A stretch of 64,000 nt of DNA, from positions 7,155,001 through 7,219,000 of the forward strand of contig CM044306.1 in NCBI GenBank assembly GCA_024291935.2. Reading direction: 5' to 3'. Below the pieces are notes generated by a model. The model did not search any database, was not told the origin of the DNA, and saw nothing but the letters and a program-made list of their open reading frames with translations. Below, in pieces: positions 1-19,464 of the stretch. Origin of the DNA: Okapia johnstoni. Lineage: Eukaryota > Chordata > Mammalia > Artiodactyla > Giraffidae. Within the stretch, counting starts at the first letter, position 1. The number at the start of each line of letters is the position of its first letter. A program made the translations under genes and the position numbers.

Positions 1-113
1 GCCACTGCCCTGTCCTGTCTGGCCTCCGGTCTGTCTTCCCTGTCTTGGGAGCAGCCTCCTCCTCTGGTCAAGCCACGCTCTCTCCCCCAAGCCAGGAAGT
101 CCCAATGATCTCA

Positions 114-2143
<2,030 letters not shown>

Positions 2144-3380
2144 GGTGTCCAGCCCTGCCCTTCCCCTCCGCCTGGGGGAAGATAGAGAAGCCACAAGGTT
2201 ATGCAAAGAGCCCGGGGCTGCCACCCGGTTCCAGGGGAGGGGGAAGGAAGGGCAGGCCCCGGGGAGGGTCAGGTCAGGGTTTCACCACCTCGGGGTGGGG
2301 GCCTCTGGCTCCCTGGCCCCTGCACCTTCCTCCCTGGGGCTGGTTGGGATGCTGGGAGGAACCTGGGCAGATTGGAGGCAGAGGCAGACTGGGGGGGTGG
2401 GGGGCGGGGCTGTCCCACCGCAGCCTCCCACACAGGGGCCCTGGGGAAGGTCCAGCACCATCCAGCAAGGGGCATGAGGGCAGGGGGGCAGCAGCCTGGC
2501 GCCCCACCGGGTGACTGAGGGAGGCCCACCTGGCCGGTAGGTCCTCACCCGCAGCTTCCCCTGAATGGACCGCAGACCTGGAGCTGTGGGGGAGGGTGGG
2601 CAGGGCATGGGGTGGGGACCCAGAGAGGCGTCTCCCCCAGGGCCAGCCAACTGCTCAACCTGCTCTGCCCCACAGGTGACATTCCACCGAGCTGACGGGG
2701 CCAGGCTGTGCCGGGCGGGGACGGCCTCATGGCCCCTGCCCCCACAGGGAGGGCGGCCTCTTCAAATGCCCTTGCAGAGGGTTTCACCAAGCCCAGGGGC
2801 TGCTGGGCAGGGCTGGCCAGAAGGAAGGGGCTGGGGAGGCGACTTGGTCCAGAAGGCACATGAAAACGGATGCTTCAGGCTAGGCTGGGCTCCATCACAT
2901 CCAGGGCCTCCCTCCAGGTCAGGGTCCTGGGGGCACAGGCCTGGACGTGGGCTGTGGCCATTTCCCGCCTTTCCTGGCCTCAGGCATAGAGCTTCTTCCC
3001 AAGGAGGGCGGCGCCAGGGCCTACGCTGTAGGGGCCAGGCTCGCCCGCCAGCCTTCAGACGTGCTGGGCCCCGGGGGACTCCGTGGGTGGACACTGTTGC
3101 TGAGCCACCACCATGAGACGGACATGGGAGAGGCCTTGGCATCCTGGGCCCAAATGGGCCGAGAGAACAAGGGACTCTCAGATGGGAGGGAACACCATGG
3201 CCCGGGGGCCTGCCCCCGCCCCCACCCGGCCAGAGGCCAGACAGCTTCCCTTCCCAAGAACACCTCCCTCAGCGCACAGAGCCAGACAGCTTCCCTTCCC
3301 GAGAACACCTCCCTCAGCGCACAGAGCCAGACAGGGGTCCAGTCACTCCATTTTCACTAGTTCACCTTTTCAGCAGACAA
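2144..3380. other. UNC13D 5' flank and intergenic spacer before WBP2 3' end
   Basis: GC-rich non-coding sequence between the UNC13D start codon and the WBP2 poly(A) site. It should contain the UNC13D 5' UTR and promoter. I see no TATA box and no conserved ORF; the open frames here are GC-driven. The only clear structure is a short tandem repeat at 3237-3334. Confidence 0.6.
3237..3334. repeat. 45-bp tandem repeat, about 2.1 copies
   Basis: The unit beginning AGACAGCTTCCCTTCCC recurs with a period of 45 bases (starts at 3239, 3284 and a partial at 3329). The two full copies differ by one base (CCCAAG versus CCCGAG), so the duplication looks recent. Confidence 0.85.
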
Positions 3381-3398
3381 ATCAAGGTGCAAACAGGA

Positions 3399-3404
3399 TT
3401 TATT
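3399..3404 (-). terminator. WBP2: WBP2 poly(A) signal AATAAA
   Basis: The minus strand reads GAAATAAATCC here, about 970 bases past the WBP2 stop codon. Cleavage would fall near 3375-3388, giving a 3' UTR of about 1 kb (3380-4376). Confidence 0.7.
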
Positions 3405-4267
3405 TCACATTCATATATTAACTGAATTTTTTTTTTTTGTCAGATAAATAGGGAATCCTCTTTAAATAACCATCTCCTCTCTTCAGAGCCAGTCCAGGAG
3501 CAAGTGAGAGCAAAATTTTAGTGCACTAGGGGACACACTGCCAGCCAGGCATGAAGCTTCAAGGGAAGAAGGCAGGCTGAGGGGCTAGCAAGGGGCCTCG
3601 GTCAACGTCCAGGCCAGGCCCCAGGGCTCAGGGGTCTGGTTCCCAGCCCACCCGACAGCCCCCAAGTGGACATGCAGTCTCCGGTTCCAGTGCAAGAGAC
3701 CCCTTCTAGAGGGAAAGGAGAGGTGCATGGAAACAAATTCCAGAAAAACCAGCGAGGCAGCAGAGGGGCTCTCCCCCCAGCCGTGGCGGCTGGTGGGAAA
3801 CTGCAAACATCAAAAGCAGAGGCGACAGGAAGACCCAGGACGAGGCAGGGACAGGAAGGTAAGCGTGAAGGGGCGCAGCCGGCTGGGAATGGAATGCAGG
3901 TGGACAGTCGGCGGGCAGGTGGCCCTCCTCAGCCAGGCACAGAGGAGGGCAGATGGAATGTGAGTGGGGCCTGGCAGGGCGCCCAGGGCAGGGGGTGGGG
4001 GTGGGGCAGGGTTTGTGAAGCTGGGGATAAAGTGGCTACAAAATCAGAGAGCTGGACTGAGGCAGAGGAGGTGGCCAGAGAGTCCCTCCGTGGGCAGAAG
4101 CTACGAGAGCAGGACGGGGACGAGGGGGGCGCCCCCCGCCCCCTTCCATGGGACAGCGCGGCAAGCCGGCGGGCTCCGGGCTTGCGTGGGAAACTGGGAG
4201 GCACCGCCCCAAGTCAAAGGGCCCCCCTTCCCTCGAGGCGAGTTCCTGATAACTGATTTTTATATCA

Positions 4268-10852
<6,585 letters not shown>

Positions 10853-11170
10853 AGTCCCTCGGAAAAGGGTCCCGAGCCTGCGGACGCAGTGCGCTTGCGC
10901 CCTTCTTCGGCCCGCCCCTGGTGGCGTCGTTCTGATAAGCGCCAGCCAATCACAGCTCCCGAGCGGAGGCTGGCCCTACCGCCTGATCCCGGGCGTCACG
11001 TGCTAATAGTTTACGGCCTCGCCCCCTCCCCCCTCCCTGGGTTGCGCCTGCATCACAAACAAGCCCGAGACTACAACTCCCAGAAGGCAATGCTCCTTCA
11101 ACCCCGACGGCTCTTCCCGCACGCTAGCGGAAGGATGCGTTCTGGAACTTGTAGTCTCCGAGACCACAGG
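10853..11170 (-). promoter_or_regulatory. WBP2: WBP2 promoter region
   Basis: This CpG-rich stretch lies upstream of the WBP2 start codon. It holds a CCAAT box (10946-10950), a CACGTG E-box (10997-11002) and ACTACAACTCCCAGAAGGCA at 11070-11089, which matches the ZNF143 (Staf) binding site. A second TTGTAGT half site follows at about 11148. No TATA box is seen, as expected for a housekeeping CpG promoter. The transcription start was not determined. Confidence 0.6.
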
Positions 11171-12200
11171 CCCCGATTGACTCCATGAGTTGCATAACTA
11201 ATCCCCACCCACCTCCACTCTGACCTCCCGAATGAATAGTTCGGTCCGCCACAGAGGAATTAATCGTAAAGGCGCTGGAGGCAAAAGCTCATACCCACAG
11301 GATGGGGATTGTAACCTACCCCAGCTGTAGGAGCGCTGATCACTAACCGGGGCAGCTTCATTCCGTCTACAAACGTTTGGGGAGAACTTCTTATATGACT
11401 TTGCTCACCCACCCACCCCCTCCCACACACACACTTGAATAATCACTGAGCCAGACAGATGAGTGCAAGACCAGTCTCTGTTTTGTAGAGAAGCGGCAGG
11501 AAAAACTGCGATCGCTCCCATGAAATCAAACCCAGGTCCCTCCGAAGTGGGCGGTGGGAATCTCGGTTGGGGAAAGAGAACCCGAGCCCAGCGCCTGCAT
11601 CTCATCGCCGCGTCCACCACCGCTGGCCTCGCGGGGGCGCTGCTCCCTCTAGAACGTTATATCTTTAGCTGCCCGGCCCTCCCAGCATTTTCCAGGCTCG
11701 AAAATTTAAACCAGACTGGGAGTAACTGAATGCAATTGCGCACAGTGGGAGACTGAGTGCTTAGGGCTGAGTCACTGTGACCCAGCACTGTGCGGTCCCC
11801 GCTCGGCCGCTGTAGTTTTGTAAACATTCCCCACCTCCGAGGCAGGTCTTTCCCGGAATTGTGGGAGTGGGAGTTGGGGCGGGGCGCGCGCGCGCGGAGA
11901 GGAGTGTCTCACTCCCCCCTCTGGCGGTGCTGGTGCATCATTGATTTTAAGGGATCAGAGTTTGATTTGAAGCGGACTGCTAATTTCCTGACACGTGGTG
12001 GCCAACTTTGTGATCCACCTGCTTGACTTTCATTATGAGTGAGATTTCCTAGGTGAAGGGTCAAAAACTAGTAAATATTATGAAGCAGGTAACGGCTTTC
12101 TATAAGGTCTTGTGCAAAACCAGGTTGGACATTGCAGGACAAGTAGTACATCAGGGGACATGATGAAATCTGCCCTTGAAGGTTAGGTTAAATTCCATAC
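11171..12200. other. Intergenic sequence upstream of WBP2
   Basis: No gene seen. The interval has CpG-rich patches at 11540-11650 and a (CG)n run near 11885-11898 (GGCGCGCGCGCGCGG), the latter suggesting a germline-unmethylated element. A CTCF-like motif lies at 11625-11643. Confidence 0.5.
11625..11643 (+). promoter_or_regulatory. CTCF-like motif
   Basis: GGCCTCGCGGGGGCGCTGC has the GGGGGCGCT half of the CTCF core with a weaker left half. Confidence 0.3.
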
Positions 12201-12204
12201 ATAT

Positions 12205-12528
12205 GGGACTTTCCTGGGGGTCCAGTGGTTAAGACTCCATGCTTCCACTGCAGGGGGCAAGGTTTCCATCCCTGGTCAGGGAGTTAGTGAAAGTCTCCTT
12301 GTCATGTCCAACTCTTTGCAACTCCACGGACCGTATAACCTGCCAGGCTCCTCTGTCTATGGAATTTTCCAGGCAAGAATACTGGGATCTTCTGGACCTA
12401 GGGATCAAACCTGGGTCTCCTGCACTGCAGGCAAGTTCTTTACCTTTTGAGCCACTAGGTGGTAAAGGCAGGGCACAGCCTATATCCCGGGCACAGCCTA
12501 TATCCCCGGCACAGCCAAAAAAAAAATC
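12205..12528 (+). mobile_element. CHR SINE split by an inverted Bov-tA SINE
   Basis: A plus-strand CHR element starts GGGACTTTCCTGGGGGTCC at 12205 and breaks off after GGTCAGGGAGTTAG (about 12292). Its A-rich tail with GGCACAGCC motifs resumes at about 12470. Between them, about 12290-12465 is a minus-strand Bov-tA copy (CATGTCCAACTCTTTGC, TTTTCCAGGCAAGAATACTG, TTTGAGCCACTAGG). The Bov-tA therefore inserted after the CHR copy. Confidence 0.8.
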
Positions 12529-12799
12529 CACACATGCAATCTATGCAGTCGTTGAAAAGAATGAAGTCAAATTCTGTGTGCTGAAATGGAAAAATTGCTA
12601 AGGTTTGTCTGAACAAATGGTGTATAAATACACTTAACATTTGTCTAAAAAATAAGATCTAGGTATTAAGTCTCTTGAAAGACCTACCAGACATCATTTT
12701 TGGCGTTACTGCTTTGAAGCTCAGCTCTAGGAATGGGGTTGGCAGGTGACTTTTTGTGCATTGTATGCTGTTTTATACTGTTTGTTTACTGTGCACATT

Positions 12800-12905
12800 T
12801 TATTTATTTTTTGGCCATGTGGCATGCAGGATCTTAGTTCCCCCACCCGTGTCCCCTGCAGTAGAAGCACGGTGTCTTAACCACTGAACCAGAAGGGAGG
12901 TCCCT
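12800..12905 (-). mobile_element. CHR SINE, reverse
   Basis: Reads TTTTTTGGCCATGTGGCATGC, CTTAACCACTGAACCAGAAGG and ends GGGAGGTCCCT, the reverse complement of the CHR head. Confidence 0.75.
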
Positions 12906-13429
12906 ACTGTGTGCATTTTAAATGTTAATAATACATTTCAAAAAGAAAGAGGGTTAAAAAGAGAAAACTCACCCAATAATGGGTGTGAAAGAACAGCTGC
13001 TGTAAGTACCAAAAGAGGGAACGTGGGAGAACAGTGCATGACCCCGATTGGTGGCAGAGACAGAGGCTGGTTTTGTGGAGCCTGAAGCCTTTCCCGTGTT
13101 GGAGGCCCTGTGTAAGAACTAAAACACAGGATTATAAACACACCATGCTGTGGCCACAGTGAGGCCTCATGAGAAGAGGAAGTCTGAGTGGAGCAAGATA
13201 GCAGGCTTAACCCATTCTGGCTTAAGTGTCCAACTTTTGCAAGTTTCATAAAACGCATGTGACCATGTGAACACATTGTTAGGGCTGCTCCCAGGCAGTG
13301 GACAGGGCAGGTCCTTTCCAGGACCACACTGAGGGACTCAAGGGCAGTTCATTGTTGAGCCATGTCGGGGGTGGAGGTGGAGATAAATTAGAAGTTTGGG
13401 ATTAACATATACTACATATACTACTGTAT

Positions 13430-13632
13430 GGCTTCCCAGATGGTTCAATGGTAAAGAATCCGCCTGCCAAGCAGGAAACACAAGTCCGATCCCTGGGTCA
13501 GGAAGATCCCCTGGAGTAGGAAATGGCAGCACACTCTAGTATTCTTGCCTGGAAAATCTGATGAACAGAGTAGCCTCGAGGGCTACAGTTCATGGGCTCG
13601 CAGAGTCAGACACCACTTAGCGTCTAAACAGC
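13430..13632 (+). mobile_element. Bov-tA SINE
   Basis: Head GGCTTCCCAGATGGTTCAATGG, internal GATCCCTGGGTCAGGAAGATC and body ending CAGAGTCAGACACCACTTAG. Confidence 0.85.
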
Positions 13633-13654
13633 AAACAGCAGCAAACAGAAAGGA

Positions 13655-13830
13655 CCTACTGTATAGCACAGGGAACTATGCTCAATATATTGTAATAACC
13701 TATAATGGAAAAGAATCTGAAAAAGAATATATGGGTGTGTGTGTGTAACTGAATCATTTTGCTGTGCACTTGAAACTAACACATTATAAATTAACTATAC
13801 CTCAAGAATAAGGTAAATAAAATAAAAACT
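13655..13830 (+). mobile_element. Artiodactyl L1 3' end
   Basis: Contains TGTATAGCACAGGGAACTATG, AAAAGAATCTGAAAAAGAAT and the terminal TATACCTCAAGAATAAG, the motif order of the artiodactyl L1 3' UTR. A second copy with the same layout lies at 33510-33815. Confidence 0.65.
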
Positions 13831-14299
13831 GCTTAAGCATTTTGTCATGAATGCTGTTTTTCCCCAGAAGGAGACTGTGAAGTGTATTACCTAAAAAGGA
13901 AAACAAAAAAGAGTCACAGATCAGGATTGAGACAATTTTCATTTCATATTGTGATGTCCTCTGAGATTTTCGGTAATACATTGTCTTTTAAAATCTGCTA
14001 ATCCTTGTGCCCTAAATTGATTTCGTAATCCTCACTTTGAAAACTCCTATTCCAAAAGGAAGGATGAGGGCAGTGTGGGTGGGGGGAGCAGAGGAGAGGA
14101 CAGGAGGAGAGTGCTGGAGTTGATGGGAATAGCGCCCCCCCCCCACCCCACCCCACCAGAGAAGGGACCTGCACCCACCCAGCTCCTGGAGCTGAAACTG
14201 CCCCATATTTACGGTTCCCCAATCAGTGTACTAAAGGCTGTGTCAGTGAGATTCGGTCATTCGCATCCTCCTGGTGAGGAGGAGAGTTTCGTTTCTCCT

Positions 14300-14635
14300 A
14301 GTATTTTTTAAGTTATTTATGTATGTATGGTTGCCCTGGGTCTTCGTCTCTGCACTCGGGCTTTGTCTAGTTGCCGTGAGTGGGGGCTACTCTGTTGCAG
14401 CGCACAGGCTTGTTGTGGTGGCCTCTCTTGTTTCGGGGCTCAGGTTCTAGGTGCACGGGCTAGCTGTGGCACACGGGCTCATTAGTCGTGGCTCTCTGAC
14501 TATAGAGTGTAGACTCAGTAGTTGTGGCACGCAGGCTTTAGTCTGGACGCTTCCTGGACCAGAGATTGAACCTGTGTCCCCTGCATCAGCAGATGGATTC
14601 TTATTCCCTGTACCACCAGGCACGGCTGAGAGTTT
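14300..14635 (-). mobile_element. Full-length CHR-2-type SINE, reverse
   Basis: The long form is recognisable by repeated TTGTGG/GCACGGGCT modules ahead of GACCAGAGATTGAACCTGTG and the reversed tRNA-like head (TGTACCACCAGG). Confidence 0.7.
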
Positions 14636-15310
14636 TTCTTTAGATGTCACATCTTTGTTTCACTCTTCATGGGCTAGGAGACTCAAAACACTGAGGGGCT
14701 TTTTTCCATTTCTCAACCAAGAGGGCAGGGAAGCCTTCCTGTTCCTTAACGGTAGTTCCCTGCTCTGGCTGAACACAGAAGTTGTACAAAGGTACAAAGC
14801 CCCAGGCTCTTGCCTGGAGCCTGCTATCTGTGACTGGGGCTGGAGGGGCTGGAGATTGGAGATGACAGGATGACTGGACCTAAAGAGGGAAGGGGTGCTT
14901 TCCAGAGCCCTGAACTGGAGCAGAGTTTGGGGAATTCTCCAGTGGTACACTTCCAACCCGCCCGCCCCCCTTATCTCTCCTGCTGCCACAGAGCAATCCC
15001 AAGAGGTGGGTTGTGGTCATTGGGGGTCCTGAAGTGTGCTTTGAGGGGTTGTGTGAAATTGTCCAGCTATCTGAACAGAGAATTCAGTATAAAGAATTAA
15101 CATAGGTATAAAGCTAGGCATGTTGCTTTAAAGGTAGGTCGCTAGGTAACAGAAAAGGTGAAAATAAAGAATTCAAAGGTGTCCCAGAGGTATCTGAACC
15201 TAGGATTGGAGGAACCAAAGGGCAAAGTCGGAATAATTATAATAAGACATAGGAGCTTGAAGGAAACACCCCTGGGGACTAAAACCTAATGCTTTGAGTG
15301 GGGCACATGC

Positions 15311-15593
15311 TTGGAGAAGGCAATGGCACCCCACTCCAGTACTCTTGCCTGGAAAATTCCATGGACGGAGGAGCCTGGTAGGCTACAGTCCATGGGGTCG
15401 CTAAGAGTCGGACACGACTGAGCGACTTCACTTTCATTTTCCCTTTCAGGCACTGGAGAAGGAAATGGCAACCCACTCCAGTATTCTTGCCTGGAGAATC
15501 CCAGGGACGGGGGAGCCTGGGGGGCTGCCGTCTATGGGGTCGCACAGAATCGGACACGACTAAAGCGACTTAGCAGCAGCAGCAGGAGCAGCA
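15311..15593 (+). mobile_element. Bov-A2 SINE (dimer)
   Basis: Two Bov-A monomers in tandem, each with CCACTCCAGTA(C/T)TCTTGCCTGG and CGGACACGACT. It ends in an AGC repeat. Confidence 0.93.
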
Positions 15594-15697
15594 TGCTTGC
15601 TGGTGGCGGTGTCTCTGAACGGGGCTCAAGGTAGCTAGTTCTGCAAGGGGTGGAAAAACGGCAAACTGCATTTAGCTGCAGATAAGGAACTGCAGCT

Positions 15698-15916
15698 GGG
15701 CTTCCCTGGTGGCTCAGTGGTGAAAAATCTGTCTGCCAATGCAGGAGACATGAGATGTGAGTTCTAACCCTGGGTTGGGAAGATCCCCCGGAGAAGGAAA
15801 TGGCAACCCATTCCAATATTCTTGCCCAGGAAATCCCATAGACAGAGGAGCCTGGTGGGCTACAGTCCATGGGGTGGCAAAAGAGTCAGACACGACTAAG
15901 CGACTAAACAGCAACA
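15698..15916 (+). mobile_element. Bov-tA SINE
   Basis: Head GGGCTTCCCTGGTGGCTCAG, then GAAGATCCCCCGGAGAAGG and AAGAGTCAGACACGACTAAG, ending in ACAGCAACAAAG. Confidence 0.92.
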
Positions 15917-16018
15917 AAGGAACTTCCGCTTCCGGGGTGAGGAAGCCTTCCAGTGATGACGAAACAACCAGCCGCGGAGAAGCAGTTGGCTCCCTCCTCC
16001 TCGCCCTGCAGGCCCTTT

Positions 16019-16036
16019 AGCGCCCCCTGTTGGCAG
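16019..16036 (-). promoter_or_regulatory. CTCF-like motif between two SINEs
   Basis: The minus strand reads CTGCCAACAGGGGGCGCT, close to the CTCF consensus. It sits in non-repeat sequence between a Bov-tA and a Bov-A2. Confidence 0.45.
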
Positions 16037-16092
16037 AACCTGACAGGGAGCAGCAGGTACTGGAGAAACGCAGCGTCCTAGCCCCTGTATCA

Positions 16093-16361
16093 ATGACACC
16101 CCACTCCAGTACTCTTGCCTGGAAAATCCCATGGACAGAGGAGCCTCGTAGGCTGCAGTCCATGGGGTCTCTAAGAGTCGGACACGACTGAGCGATTTCA
16201 CTTTCACTTTTCACTTTCATGCATTGGAGAAGGAAATGGCAACCCACTCCAGTGTTCTTGCCTGAAGAATCCCAGGGATGGCGGAGCCTGGTGGGCTGCC
16301 GTCTATGGGGTCGCACAGAGTCGGACACGACTGAAGCGACTTAGCAGCAGCAGCAGCAGCA
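16093..16361 (+). mobile_element. Bov-A2 SINE, slightly 5' truncated, inserted at the 5' end of a BovB
   Basis: A Bov-A2 dimer ending in an AGC repeat. AGCCCCTGTATCAAT just before it (about 16078-16092) and AGCCCCTGCATCAAT just after it (16362-16376) are its target-site duplication, with one later mismatch. Confidence 0.9.
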
Positions 16362-16366
16362 GCCCC

Positions 16367-17048
16367 TGCATCAATATTCATAAAACGAAGATCACGGCAC
16401 CCGGTCCCATCACTTCATGGCAAATAGATGGGGAAACGAAACAGTGACAGACTTTATTTTCTTGGGCTCCAAAATCACTGCAGATGGTGACTGCAGCCAT
16501 GAAATTAAAAGATGCTTGCTCCTTGGAAGAAAAGCTATGACCAACCTAGACAGCGTATTAAAAAGCAGAGACATAACTATGCCAACAAAGGTTCATCTAG
16601 TCAAAGCTATTTTTTCCAGTAGTCATGTATGGATGTGAGAGTTGGATGGTGAAGAAAGCTGAGCGCCGAAGAATTGATGCTTTTGAACTGTGGTGTTGGA
16701 GAAGACTCTTGAGAGTCCCTTGGACTGCAAGGAGATCCAACCAGTCCATCTTAAAGGAAATCAGTCCTGAATATTCACTGGAAGGACTGATGCTGAAGCT
16801 GAAGCTCCAATACTTTGGCCACCTGATGCAAGGAGCCAACTCATTAGAAAAGACACTGATGCTGGGAAAGACTGAAGGAGGGAGGAGAAGGGGGCGACAG
16901 AGGACAAGATGGTTGGATGGCATCACCGACTCGATGCGCATGAGTTTAAGTAAACTCCGGGAGATGGTGAATGGCAGGGAAGCCTGGCGTGCTGTAGTCC
17001 GTGGGGTTGCAAAGAGTCAGACACGACTGAGCAACTGAACAACAACAA
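16367..17048 (+). mobile_element. BovB (RTE) LINE, 5'-truncated 3' end with broken reverse-transcriptase frame
   Basis: The last part of a BovB non-LTR retrotransposon, including the C-terminal end of its reverse-transcriptase ORF. The open frame from 16417 (DFIFLGSKITADGDC) stops at 16638 and homology continues in a different frame from about 16625 ([36 protein letters not shown]). The frame change falls in the T-run near 16607-16617, where I infer two bases have been lost. The element ends ACACGACTGAGCAACTGAAC with an ACAAC tail. AGCCCCTGTA follows it at about 17050 and precedes it at 16362, so these are probably its target-site duplication. It cannot move on its own. Confidence 0.93.
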
Positions 17049-17089
17049 CAAGCCCCTGTACCACAGAGCCCTGTTTATCACAGGGTGGA

Positions 17090-17500
17090 TGTTGTGATTT
17101 GAACTGTGTCCCCCCTCAAATGCATGTGTCAAAATCCTAACCCCTAGTGCCTCAAATCGTGACCTTATTTGGAAGGAGGGCTGTGGTAGATATAATTAGT
17201 TCAGATGAGGTCATAAGAGTGGGCCCTAGTCCAACATGACTAGTGTCCTTATAAAAAGGGGAAATTTGGGCACATCTATGCACACAGGGAGAATGTCATG
17301 TGAAGACAAAGGCAGAGTGCTACAAGGATTGCCAAACATTGTCAGTAAACCTCCAGAAGCTATGGGAGAGGCCTGGAACACATTCTGCCTGAGAAGGGAC
17401 CGACCCTGCCGACACCTTGATCTCAGACTCCAGCCTCCCCAGAGCTGGGGGACAATGCATTTCTGTTGTTTAGGCCACCTAGTTTGTGTTACTTCGTTAG
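17090..17500 (+). mobile_element. Old MaLR-type LTR (ERVL-MaLR, probably MLT1)
   Basis: Contains TCAAAATCCTAACCCCTAGTG, GTGACCTTATTTGGA, GAGGTCATAAGAGTGGGCCC, TGTCCTTATAAAAAGG and TTTCTGTTGTTTAGGCCACC, the motif order of mammalian MaLR long terminal repeats. It is a solitary LTR with no internal retroviral genes. The subfamily is from memory. Confidence 0.65.
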
Positions 17501-17694
17501 TCTGCTCAACCCAAGCAGACTCACACAGTGGGGCTGGAGCAGAAAGACAACAGTTGGTCACAATCTCCAAACCCTTGCTTGGCCCGGGGGAGAGGAGGCT
17601 CATCATACAAGGACCACTGGGGCTCAGACCATGGGCATCTCAGCTGCTGCCCCAGTGGAGATGCTTTCCTATCCCATGTGTATGCTCTTTTCTT

Positions 17695-17885
17695 AGTAGC
17701 TGAGTCGTTTCCGACTCTGCAACCCTTTGGACTGTAGCCCATCAGGCTCCTCTGTCCATGAGATTTCCCAGGCAAGAATACTGGAGTGGCTTGCCATTTA
17801 CTCCTCCAGGGGTTAAGGGACCGAACTGGCATCTCCTGCATTGCAGACAGATTCTTTACTCTCTGAGCCTTCCAGGAAGCCCCCT
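17695..17885 (-). mobile_element. Bov-tA SINE, reverse
   Basis: Reads TTTCCGACTCTGCAACCC, CCAGGCAAGAATACTGGAGTG, then the reversed tRNA head (TTTACTCTCTGAGCC). Confidence 0.85.
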
Positions 17886-17906
17886 TCTATCCCATGGCAC
17901 TGTATA

Positions 17907-18037
17907 GTGTAAGTAAGTGTTAGTCGCTCAGTTGTGCCCGACTCTTTGTGACCCCATGGACTGCAGCCCACCAGGCTCCTCTGTCCATAAGATTTTCCAG
18001 GCAAGGATTCTGGAGTGGGTTGCCATTTCCTTCTCCA
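17907..18037 (-). mobile_element. Bov-A monomer SINE, reverse, with target-site duplication
   Basis: A single Bov-A unit on the minus strand. The 13-base ATGGCACTGTATA occurs on both sides, at 17894-17906 and 18038-18050, an exact target-site duplication. Confidence 0.92.
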
Positions 18038-18929
18038 ATGGCACTGTATAATCCCAGACTATGATTCTACTGAGGGGAAGACCCCACAAACCTGAAAAAA
18101 AAAATTCCTGAGATTGAATTTCTTACCCTCTGGGTGAAGGGCAGCTCATAATCAAATTTTATGATTTCCGAAAAATACCAAAATTGACATTTCTTGTACC
18201 TGAGCATTATGGAGCCTTTCATACTCGATACACTGCATTTTTTTCCTTCAGTCAAGCCACTCATCATCTTGAGAAAGAGAACTCTTGGTAACCTTCAACT
18301 TTCCGCCATCTGCTGTTGATTGGTTGGGCTTCGAAGCTGGAGCGGTAGACGCCACGTGGGTGCCAGTGATGGGAAGTGAGCTGCTTCAGGGCATGTCATT
18401 TTGGCCGCGGGTATTTCAGTAACTCAGGTTCCTTGCTCCTCCGTCAGGAAGCCCAGCCAGGGCTTGTCTGGGGCTGTTTCTGGTTGCTATGGAGATGAGC
18501 TCCACCCGGAGGTTCCCCATCCAGACCTCCCTGCTCTGTGGAGTTCAGCATCCCCAGGCACAGCTTCAAGGCCAGTTTTGAATGATTCCTGCTGTGGGAG
18601 TGTTTATACAACGCCCCTGCTCTTCAGTTTCCCCTCTGTTCCTCCCACATCCCAGAAAGCCAGAAAGACCCAGGCATCACCTCTGACCTTGTCTCCACCC
18701 CAGCACCGAGGAGTCGTGCCTGGAGGGACCCTTCTACAGGAGGAAGCTCGGGGAGGGGTCTGGAGGGGCTCCTGTGGGTCTGGGCCCCTTCCTGCTATTT
18801 CTGGGTCCTCCTTCCAAGAAGGTGGGGGGCAGAGAGGCTCCTCTCCATCTCCCTGGAAAGATGCATGATCTCTCTCATACCTTTTTTTTTTCTTCTTTAA
18901 AACCATTTTTCACTTAAAAAATAGAGTGG

Positions 18930-19057
18930 GTTGGGGTTTTTTTTTGGCCATCCCGCAAGACATGGAGGATCTTAGCTCTCCAACCAGGGATCTAACCCAA
19001 GCCGCCTGTAGTGGAAGCATGGAGCTTTAACCACTGGATGCCAGGGAATTCCCTATA
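18930..19057 (-). mobile_element. CHR SINE, reverse
   Basis: Reads TTTTTTTTTGGCCATCCCGC, AACCAGGGATCTAACCC, CTTTAACCACTGGATGCCAG, AATTCCCT. Confidence 0.8.
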
Positions 19058-19464
19058 GAGTGATTTTAAACTTTCAAATCCAATTTTATTGTTTACCCAT
19101 GTGAAACCCTGCCATCAGCTGCCCATTCCTCCTAATTAAAGTCCAGAATCCTTACCAGGCTCTGCCCCACCAGGCCTGGCTGCCACTTCACACCAGTTGC
19201 CTTCCTTAAAACACTTTGGTCCCTGGGTGCTTGGCCCAGTCCCGAGCCCACACCCATTCTCTCCGTCTTGCTCACTCCTTGTCCTCCAGGCCTCAGCTGT
19301 CCCTTCAGGGAGGTCTTTCCTGAAAATGCCTGTCTGCCAGCCCCACTAGGGCCCCTTCTCATGACCACTGTCTAATTTCCTTTTTTTATAAATTTCTGTC
19401 CCTGGGAAATTTGTGTTTCATTTCATTTTGTAATATAGCAGAGGCAAAACTTTTCTTCAGTGTA

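Noticed and set aside
15698..15780. tRNA-like heads of Bov-tA and CHR SINEs as tRNA genes
   Set aside because: They lack an intact cloverleaf and are each followed by a SINE body; they are retroposon promoters, not tRNA genes.
18300..18500. A promoter of an unannotated gene (CCAAT-like GATTGG, CACGTG, GTTGCTATGG)
   Set aside because: Motifs alone, with no first-exon ORF, no donor in good context and no downstream exon that I can identify.
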